Source: JAAEUE01 sp039180225
Lineage (GTDB): Bacteria > Pseudomonadota > Alphaproteobacteria > Rhizobiales > CAJQND01
Direction: 5' to 3'
Assembly: GCA_039180225.1 (NCBI GenBank)
Contig: JBCDDQ010000160.1
Span: forward strand, 1-11,023
Length of the DNA stretch: 11,023 bases
This document shows positions 6,822 to 11,023 of the stretch, one piece after another (position 1 is the stretch's first letter; each line of letters begins with the position of its first letter). Below the pieces are notes generated by a model that was not told the DNA's origin, did not search any database, and saw only the letters and a list, made by a program, of their open reading frames with translations. Made by a program: the position numbers and the translations under genes.

Positions 6822-7184
6822 CGGCTCTTCCTCCTCTCCGGTCAAAACGGCGCGGATGGTCCGGATTTGCCTGTCATCCAAACTGGAGAACTTGCTTGAG
6901 AGCAGGTTAGCAAGCTCGGTCGCGTCAGCGCTCAGCTCGCTGGTGTCTATAGCCACCCGCGGGTGGGAGAGGTTGGCCAATCGCTCAATCTCTTCCGCCT
7001 CGTCCCAGATCAGGTTGAAGAACTGGTTGATGCCTTGCACCAGATACCAGCTCGGCCGGCTGCGGTTGCCATGTTCCAGGGCTGACAGATAGGCGCTGGA
7101 AACACCCAGAGCTTCGGCCATCTGCTTCTGGGTTACCCCCTGGCGCTTGCGCAACTGGCGCATTTTCTTGCCGAACGGGGTCAC
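6804..7184 (-). CDS. XRE-family helix-turn-helix protein next to hslU
   Basis: The 126-residue protein starts with an XRE/Cro helix-turn-helix at about residues 3-58. It includes GVTQKQMAEALGVS and the recognition helix SSAYLSALEHG (29-39). NQFFNLIWDEAEEIERLANL and SHPRVAIDTSELSADATELA follow, forming a conserved helical region, and the tail is acidic (EEEEPSEDEL). I recognise this as a small regulator found beside Smr and HslU genes in alphaproteobacteria. Its targets and ligand are unknown to me. The GTG at 7184 is chosen because the family starts at (M)TPFG; it lies four bases after the smr stop. The open frame upstream (to 7271) is the smr gene in another frame. The 3' end overlaps hslU by 18 bases on the opposite strand, so read-through of either gene makes antisense RNA to the other. 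Confidence 0.88.
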   Translation of the reverse strand: MTPFGKKMRQLRKRQGVTQKQMAEALGVSSAYLSALEHGNRSRPSWYLVQGINQFFNLIWDEAEEIERLANLSHPRVAIDTSELSADATELANLLSSKFSSLDDRQIRTIRAVLTGEEEEPSEDEL

Positions 7185-7188
7185 GAGC

Positions 7189-7809
7189 TCACCGCCTGTT
7201 CCGCCGCAAGCGCACATAGAACGCCCCGCCGCCGCCATGGCGCGGATGGGCCGGCTGGTAACCGGACACATAGGCCCGCAAGCTCGCCTCTTCCAGCCAT
7301 TCCGGGATCAGGCGGCGCAGGCGTCCCTGGCGTTCGGGGGTGTGGAAATGATCAGCGCCATGCAGGGTATGCCGGGCATAAGGCGATTCCCCCTTACCGG
7401 TGATGACGAGCACGGTGCGGAGCCCCTGGGCATGGGCCGAGCTGATAAAGCGCATCAACTCGCCGCGGGCCCGTTCGGCCGAATGGCCATGCAGGTCCAG
7501 CCTGGCATCAATCTCCACATTGCCCCGTGTGAATTTTTGCCGCGTGCGCCGGTCAAACTGGCTGAGGGCGGGCGGTTGTGGAGGGTCTGGTGCGCGGCGG
7601 GCCGCAGCTGGCCTGGGTTGGACGGGCTTTTGGCTGACTTTTTTGGCCGCAGCTGGCGGCGGCACTTTGGGCTTAGGCGGCTTTGGCGCTTGGACGCGCT
7701 CTGTATAGCGGGTGCGTTTAATGGGGGTTACCGTCTTGGTGACCCTCTCCCACAGCGCGTCATCGTCGTCCTCGTCGTTGCCGCCGGATTTTCCGTTACC
7801 CCTTGCCAT
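7189..7809 (-). CDS. Smr-domain protein, predicted nuclease
   Basis: This is a 206-residue stand-alone Smr (small MutS-related) protein. The N-terminal part (1-100) is charged, with an Asp/Glu cluster, then ALWERVTKTVTPIKRTRY and a Pro/Lys/Ala-rich low-complexity linker (about 40-82) that is likely unstructured. The Smr domain covers about 103-203. It has LDLHGHS (104-110), VLVITGKG (133-140), the RLIPEWLEE helix and HGGGGAFYVRLRR (191-203). Smr domains bind and nick nucleic acids, DNA in MutS2 and mRNA or ribosome-bound transcripts in other proteins; the target here is unknown. The ATG is 12 bases after the mltA stop and lacks an obvious ribosome-binding site, which suggests coupling with mltA. 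It is not MutS2, because the ATPase and clamp domains are absent. Confidence 0.92.
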   Translation of the reverse strand: MARGNGKSGGNDEDDDDALWERVTKTVTPIKRTRYTERVQAPKPPKPKVPPPAAAKKVSQKPVQPRPAAARRAPDPPQPPALSQFDRRTRQKFTRGNVEIDARLDLHGHSAERARGELMRFISSAHAQGLRTVLVITGKGESPYARHTLHGADHFHTPERQGRLRRLIPEWLEEASLRAYVSGYQPAHPRHGGGGAFYVRLRRNRR

Positions 7810-7821
7810 CAGGGGTGTTTG

Positions 7822-8946
7822 TCATCGTGCAAGCCGCCTGGCAAGAGCTTTGGGCAGCAGCAGGACCAATCGGCCGGGGCTCTGCATCAGTCCTGCGGCA
7901 TACCCCGCCTGTTCGCCGGAGCCGAAAAACACATCACCGCGCACCGGACCTTTGATGGCCGTTCCGGTGTCTTGGGCCACCATGACTTTGGCAAATGGTA
8001 CCAGCGCACCGTTCGCGCCGGTGGGGACACGGGTTTCCAGCCACACAGGTGTTCCATAGGCGGTGTAGCGCCGGTCAACCGCCAGGCTGTGCTCAGGCGT
8101 GAGTTGAACGCCTTGAGCGCCGGCAGGGCCGAGATTTGGGTCCGACGCGCCGCTTTTGCGGAAGAAGATGAAAGACTGGTTCTTCCAGAACAGCTCTTGG
8201 GCCTTGTCGGGATTGAGCAGCAGCCAGGCCCTGATGGACTGCATGGAGATGTTTTCCCGGGCGATCTCGCCGCGCTCAATCAAGATCTTGCCAATGGGCG
8301 TATAGGGGCGCCCATTCTTGGCGGCGAACCCCACGCGGAGCGCGCCGCCCGTATCCAGTTTGACCCGCCCAGAGCCCTGGATATGCAGGAAAAACGCATC
8401 GGTTAGGTCCTTCAACCAGAGAAACTCAAGGCCTCGGCCCCGAAGTGCGCCCTGTTCGATCTGCTTGCGGGTGTAATAGGGCTTGCGTGTTCCCAGATCT
8501 TTCGGCTTGCGCAGCAGTGGGGTGGCGTATCCCGGCTTCGGGCGAAGCGCGCCTTCCAGCTCCGGCTCAAAATACCCGGTAAAGAGGCTTGAGCTGCCCC
8601 TCACCACCACCGGCTGGAAGTGCTTTTGAAAGAAAGCCGCGCTTTGCGCCGGGCTGGCTCCGGTTCCAAGGCCCACGGCCGCCCGGCAAGCCGGACGCCA
8701 ATCGGCCCGTGAGCCGCCGAACTTGGACCTGGAAGGCCACCTGGCCTTTCCCGCCAGCATGGCCTCGCACGAGCGCACAAAGGCCGCCAGCCCCCGTTCA
8801 ACGCCCGGCCCGGGCCAGCCCTTGAGCGCAGAAAATTGGGTGCGCTTTATACTGGCCCCATGGGCCGCTTCGGGGAGCGTCGTAAAGGCGGTGAGCGCAA
8901 GCACAACGCCCAGCGTGCTTGCAGGTATTGGGGAGCGCCAGGCCAC
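7822..8946 (-). CDS. mltA: Membrane-bound-type lytic murein transglycosylase MltA
   Basis: MltA cleaves peptidoglycan glycan strands to 1,6-anhydro products in the periplasm. The 374-residue protein has an N-terminal signal peptide (ASTLGVVLALTAFTT, predicted cut after AAHG near residue 30). There is no lipobox cysteine, so unlike E. coli MltA it is probably soluble or anchored differently. The MltA barrel shows LFTGYFEPELEG (121-132) and DAFFLHIQGSGRV (183-195). The C-terminal 3D domain has its three aspartates at Asp291 (AVDRRY), Asp326 (AQDTGT) and Asp338 (RGDVFFGSG). The last corresponds to the E. coli catalytic Asp308. Cys60 and Cys87 could form a disulphide (inference). The start is a GTG at 8946, 15 bases after the Tim44-family stop, with no clear ribosome-binding site. 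smr follows 12 bases downstream. Confidence 0.94.
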   Translation of the reverse strand: MAWRSPIPASTLGVVLALTAFTTLPEAAHGASIKRTQFSALKGWPGPGVERGLAAFVRSCEAMLAGKARWPSRSKFGGSRADWRPACRAAVGLGTGASPAQSAAFFQKHFQPVVVRGSSSLFTGYFEPELEGALRPKPGYATPLLRKPKDLGTRKPYYTRKQIEQGALRGRGLEFLWLKDLTDAFFLHIQGSGRVKLDTGGALRVGFAAKNGRPYTPIGKILIERGEIARENISMQSIRAWLLLNPDKAQELFWKNQSFIFFRKSGASDPNLGPAGAQGVQLTPEHSLAVDRRYTAYGTPVWLETRVPTGANGALVPFAKVMVAQDTGTAIKGPVRGDVFFGSGEQAGYAAGLMQSPGRLVLLLPKALARRLAR

Positions 8947-8961
8947 CTTGCGCGGTGATCG

Positions 8962-9678
8962 TCAGTTGGCCGCTTCTGTGGCCACCAGTCGCCAGTTCGG
9001 ATCGCGGGAGGTCACATCACGCATAAACGTCCAGATATCGGTGACTTCGCGCACTTTCTTGGGATCACCTTCGATCAGGGTGCCTTCCTTGTCGCGCGTT
9101 GCCGAGATCAGCTTGCTGACGAACTTGATGGTGACATTCGCCGTTTTGTCGCTGAACACAGCCTCGATGATGGACGCTTTATCGATGCCCACAAAGCTGG
9201 ACTCCTGCACATGCCCAGCACGCTCGCGCTCTTTGAGGGCATTGTTGAACCCTTCAAACACTTCCTTGGTCAACAGGCCCTTGAGGGTCTTGCTGTCACC
9301 ATCGGCAAACGCGGTGACAATCATCTCATAGGCGAGACGGGCACCGTCGAGGAACGTTTTGGGATGGAAGCTGTTGTCCGCCTGGTGGATGGCTTCCAAG
9401 GTCTCAGCCAGCGCACTGCCTTTTTTGGCGTGGCCTTCCCAAATCGGGGTTTCCGGCTCTTGGCGGGCGGCGGCTCTTTCGGCTGCATCTTCGGTTCCGG
9501 GCAGGGGGACCACATTGTCATTGGATGATTGTGAGTCTTGGTCCCGGGGCAGGCCAAAAGCATCAAATGGTTTGCGTTCATGCCCGGTGCGCCGCCCGAG
9601 CACGCTGCGCAGGCGTAAGAAGATCACCACTGCAATGGCGAGAATCAATAAATTGAGAGGATCGAGTGCTTCGTTCAT
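8962..9678 (-). CDS. timA: Tim44/TimA-family membrane adaptor protein
   Basis: The 238-residue protein has one N-terminal transmembrane segment (about 8-22, LNLLILAIAVVIFLRLRSVL) followed by basic residues, so the rest probably faces the cytoplasm. A charged, low-complexity linker (about 30-90) leads to a Tim44-like domain at about 92-235. That domain includes SFHPKTFLDGARLAYEMIVTAFADGD, LKGLLTKEVFEGFNNALKERE and the VTDIWTFMRDVTSRDPNWRLVAT end. Bacterial relatives of mitochondrial Tim44 were named TimA in Caulobacter, and their job in bacteria is not settled. The ATG at 9678 opens a minus-strand group with mltA, smr and the XRE gene. fxsA diverges on the other side of a 196-base gap. The position next to export and envelope genes fits a membrane-associated adaptor role. 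Confidence 0.88.
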   Translation of the reverse strand: MNEALDPLNLLILAIAVVIFLRLRSVLGRRTGHERKPFDAFGLPRDQDSQSSNDNVVPLPGTEDAAERAAARQEPETPIWEGHAKKGSALAETLEAIHQADNSFHPKTFLDGARLAYEMIVTAFADGDSKTLKGLLTKEVFEGFNNALKERERAGHVQESSFVGIDKASIIEAVFSDKTANVTIKFVSKLISATRDKEGTLIEGDPKKVREVTDIWTFMRDVTSRDPNWRLVATEAAN

Positions 9679-9721
9679 ACTTTCAACCAGGCCTCTTAGC
9701 CTTAGAAAACCATCCCGTGGG

Positions 9722-9756
9722 TGAATCTGCTCCGGCAGGCGGATTCAGATATCCGC
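9722..9756 (-). promoter_or_regulatory. Overlapping alternative hairpins upstream of the Tim44-family gene
   Basis: On the minus strand, GCGGAT-ATCTGA-ATCCGC (9756-9739) is a perfect 6-bp hairpin. The bases TGAATC inside it can instead pair with GATTCA at 9727-9722, stacking on a small CTGC-CGGA-GCAG stem-loop. The two folds share bases and exclude each other. They would lie in the 5' leader of the Tim44-family mRNA if the promoter is near the palindrome at 9766. On the plus strand 9722-9747 also folds, with two G-U pairs. A role as a leader switch is speculative. Confidence 0.3.
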
Positions 9757-9765
9757 ATTTGCCGT

Positions 9766-9780
9766 GTATCAACTTGATAC
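9766..9780. promoter_or_regulatory. Perfect palindrome, candidate operator in the divergent gap
   Basis: GTATCAA-C-TTGATAC is a perfect 7-bp inverted repeat around one central base. It sits roughly midway between the starts of the Tim44-family gene (9678) and fxsA (9875). Symmetric 15-bp sites of this kind typically bind dimeric repressors. TTGATA on either strand could also serve as a -35 hexamer, in which case a bound protein would block RNA polymerase in both directions. I cannot name the regulator. Confidence 0.45.
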
Positions 9781-9874
9781 CATATATGAGTTAGAACACT
9801 TAGTCCAACAAGCGGTTGTGACAAAAAGGCCTTCTAGCCATTGGCGTTGGCGATTTAGATGTAAAGGGTATCTG

Positions 9875-10387
9875 GTGCGTTTTTTCTTTCTGCTAATTTT
9901 TATCTTGGTGCCCATCCTTGAGATCTGGTTGTTCATTCAGGTGGACAGCCTGATTGGCCTTTGGCCCACGCTCGCCTCTGTGGTGCTCACCGCGGTGATC
10001 GGGACCTGGTTAATGCGGATGCAGGGCTTTCAGGTCCTGATGCAGGCGCGCGGCGCTCTGGAGCAGTCGCAGTTTCCGTTGGAACAAGTGATCCATGGAG
10101 TCTTTCTCCTGATTGCCGGTCTTTTGTTGCTGACCCCAGGCTTCTTCACCGACGCCATCGGGTTTGCCTGCCTTGTTCCCCCGCTCAGGCTCGCAGTGGC
10201 CTATGCCGTGTGGAGCAAGCTGAAGGATCATGTGCATATCGTGCAGCCCGGCATGGACCCACAGGCCCAACGCCGCGATCACCCGCGCGGCGGGGCGGGA
10301 CCGGTGATTGACGGCGAAATCATCGATGAAGGGGCCAAGGAGGACCCGCCAAGCCCGGGCAACCCAAACTCGCCCTGGCGCCAGTAA
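9875..10387 (+). CDS. fxsA: FxsA-family inner-membrane protein
   Basis: FxsA is a small inner-membrane protein. In E. coli, excess FxsA relieves the exclusion of phage T7 by the F plasmid, but its normal role is unknown. The 170-residue product has hydrophobic segments at about 2-20, 28-47, 74-92 and 95-112. The hallmark LLLLTPGFFTDAIGFACLVPPLR lies around the last two. A hydrophilic tail rich in Gly, Pro, Asp and Glu follows (VIDGEIIDEG, a motif common at the end of alphaproteobacterial members). The start is the GTG at 9875: an AAGGG site lies six bases upstream, and the family begins MRFFFLLIFILVPILE. An open frame upstream to 9764 is AT-rich leader, not FxsA sequence. secB follows after 134 bases. 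Confidence 0.92.
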   Translation: MRFFFLLIFILVPILEIWLFIQVDSLIGLWPTLASVVLTAVIGTWLMRMQGFQVLMQARGALEQSQFPLEQVIHGVFLLIAGLLLLTPGFFTDAIGFACLVPPLRLAVAYAVWSKLKDHVHIVQPGMDPQAQRRDHPRGGAGPVIDGEIIDEGAKEDPPSPGNPNSPWRQ

Positions 10388-10392
10388 GCTGC

Positions 10393-10458
10393 GGATTTCC
10401 TAGCTCTTGCGGGCCGTGCAGAGACGTGATAGCCACGGCCTGATTTTCCTAGTCCTTG
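10393..10458 (+). repeat. Imperfect direct repeat flanking a hairpin between fxsA and secB
   Basis: GGATTTCCTAGCTCTTG (10393-10409) and TGATTTTCCTAGTCCTTG (10441-10458) are near-identical copies about 48 bases apart, placed on both sides of the hairpin at 10410-10442. This could be a pair of binding sites upstream of secB or a relic of a small duplication. Confidence 0.35.
10410..10442 (+). terminator. Possible fxsA terminator or leader hairpin
   Basis: CGGGCCGTG (10410-10418) pairs with CACGGCCTG (10434-10442) in a 9-bp stem containing one G-T wobble, with a 15-base loop. It is followed by ATTTTCC, a short T tract. It lies 22 bases past the fxsA stop, so a weak intrinsic terminator is plausible. 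The loop is long and the T tract short, so confidence is low. Confidence 0.35.
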
Positions 10459-10521
10459 AACCGGTTTCAGCCTGACAAGACACCGTGGCTGCGGCCCGTT
10501 TCAACAGAAAGCTCATCAAAT

Positions 10522-11022
10522 ATGGCCACAGAACCGCAATCCGTCCCAAATCCTGATGGCGAGGGCGCCGCACAAGGCAATGGCGCTGCACCCTCCATGA
10601 ACATTATGGGTCAGTACCTGAAAGACCTGTCGTTCGAGAACCCCAATGCACCCCAGTCTCTGAACAACCCGGAAGCGCAGCCGCAAATCGACATTTCGGT
10701 GAATGTGAATGCCAAGACGCTGGCCCCCACCGATTACGAGGTTGAGCTGCAGTTGGGCGTTAAAGCCATGGACGGGGAAACAGCCGTATTCCAGGCGGAA
10801 ATGCAGTATGCCGGCATCTTCCGCCTTGAGAACATCCCCGAAGAGCACATGCATCCGATTGTCTTGATCGAATGCCCGCGCATGCTGTTCCCGTTCGCGC
10901 GCCACATCCTGGCAGATGCGATCCGCAATGGCGGATTCCCGCCGTTGATGCTCGATCCGATTGATTTCGGCGCCATGTACCAGCAGCGTATGCAAGAGCA
11001 GGCGGAAAACGCAGACGCATAA
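10522..11022 (+). CDS. secB: Protein-export chaperone SecB
   Basis: SecB is a cytosolic tetrameric chaperone that keeps preproteins unfolded and hands them to SecA for export through SecYEG. The 166-residue protein begins with a flexible Gly/Ala/Pro-rich leader (MATEPQSVPN onward, 1-25), common in alphaproteobacteria. The family signature QYLKDLSFENPNAPQSL follows at 31-47. Further on are IDISVNVNAKTL, the YAGIFRLENIPEEH strand region, LIECPRMLFPFARHILAD and GGFPPLMLDPIDFGAMYQQR, all SecB hallmarks. The stop codon is one base before the window end, so the gene is complete. The ATG at 10522 is chosen because the frame upstream (from 10456) is not family sequence; its ribosome-binding site is weak (AGAAAG). 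It may have its own promoter in the 134-base gap after fxsA. Confidence 0.96.
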   Translation: MATEPQSVPNPDGEGAAQGNGAAPSMNIMGQYLKDLSFENPNAPQSLNNPEAQPQIDISVNVNAKTLAPTDYEVELQLGVKAMDGETAVFQAEMQYAGIFRLENIPEEHMHPIVLIECPRMLFPFARHILADAIRNGGFPPLMLDPIDFGAMYQQRMQEQAENADA

Positions 11023-11023
11023 C

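Noticed and set aside
7147..8406. Long plus-strand open frame (419 codons) opposite smr and mltA
   Set aside because: It is antisense to two clear genes with all their motifs and has a low-complexity, Gly/Arg/Pro-rich composition without a recognisable domain.
9764..9874. Extension of fxsA by 37 residues to the GTG at 9764
   Set aside because: The added residues are not FxsA-like, the region is AT-rich and carries the palindrome, and the GTG at 9875 has a good AAGGG site and the family N-terminus.
1..11023. Search for a defence system, mobile element, CRISPR array or biosynthetic novelty
   Set aside because: No integrase, transposase, repeat-spacer array, toxin-antitoxin pair or foreign base composition is seen. 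All genes belong to known core families in a familiar order, so I do not claim a new system here.

Overview
The window is a gene-dense, GC-rich piece of an alphaproteobacterial chromosome. The best guess is Hyphomicrobiales (Rhizobiales) or a close relative. This rests on protein character (HslV with an N-terminal propeptide, a DUF2628 membrane protein inside a his cluster, a Tim44/TimA protein, single-domain Smr) and on gene order remembered from rhizobial genomes (hisB-DUF2628-hisH-hisA-hisF-hisE-coaA divergent from hslVU; XRE-smr-mltA-Tim44 divergent from fxsA-secB). No genus is claimed. There is no rRNA, tRNA, CRISPR array, insertion sequence, phage gene or other sign of transfer, and no gene-free stretch longer than about 200 bases.

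Layout. Bases 1-4765 are one minus-strand block, in transcription order: hisB, a DUF2628 membrane protein, hisH, hisA, hisF, hisE, coaA, then the first codons of a probable acyl-CoA synthetase that runs off the left edge. The his genes cover four of the late and middle steps of histidine synthesis (HisE pyrophosphohydrolase, HisA isomerase, the HisH/HisF glutamine amidotransferase-cyclase, HisB dehydratase). CoaA opens coenzyme A synthesis. Spacing is tight (hisH/hisA overlap 4 nt, hisA/hisF overlap 1 nt, DUF2628/hisH gap 2 nt), consistent with one operon. The DUF2628 gene has no known role in histidine synthesis.

From a 149-base divergent gap (4766-4914), hslV and hslU run on the plus strand and encode the complete HslVU (ClpQY) protease. 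The end of hslU overlaps by 18 nt the end of a convergent minus-strand group (6804-9678). In transcription order that group is a Tim44/TimA protein, an MltA lytic transglycosylase, a Smr-domain protein and a small XRE regulator, mostly separated by 4-15 nt. A 196-base divergent gap (9679-9874) follows, rich in inverted repeats. It includes a perfect palindrome, GTATCAA-C-TTGATAC. Then come fxsA and secB on the plus strand. The right-hand half therefore has an envelope and protein-quality theme: periplasmic murein cleavage, membrane proteins, an export chaperone and an ATP-dependent protease.

All genes look intact apart from the edge-truncated one. I see no undescribed multi-gene system. The points worth a second look are small: regulatory-looking inverted repeats in the two divergent gaps, the conserved XRE gene tucked against hslU, and the DUF2628 gene inside the his operon.
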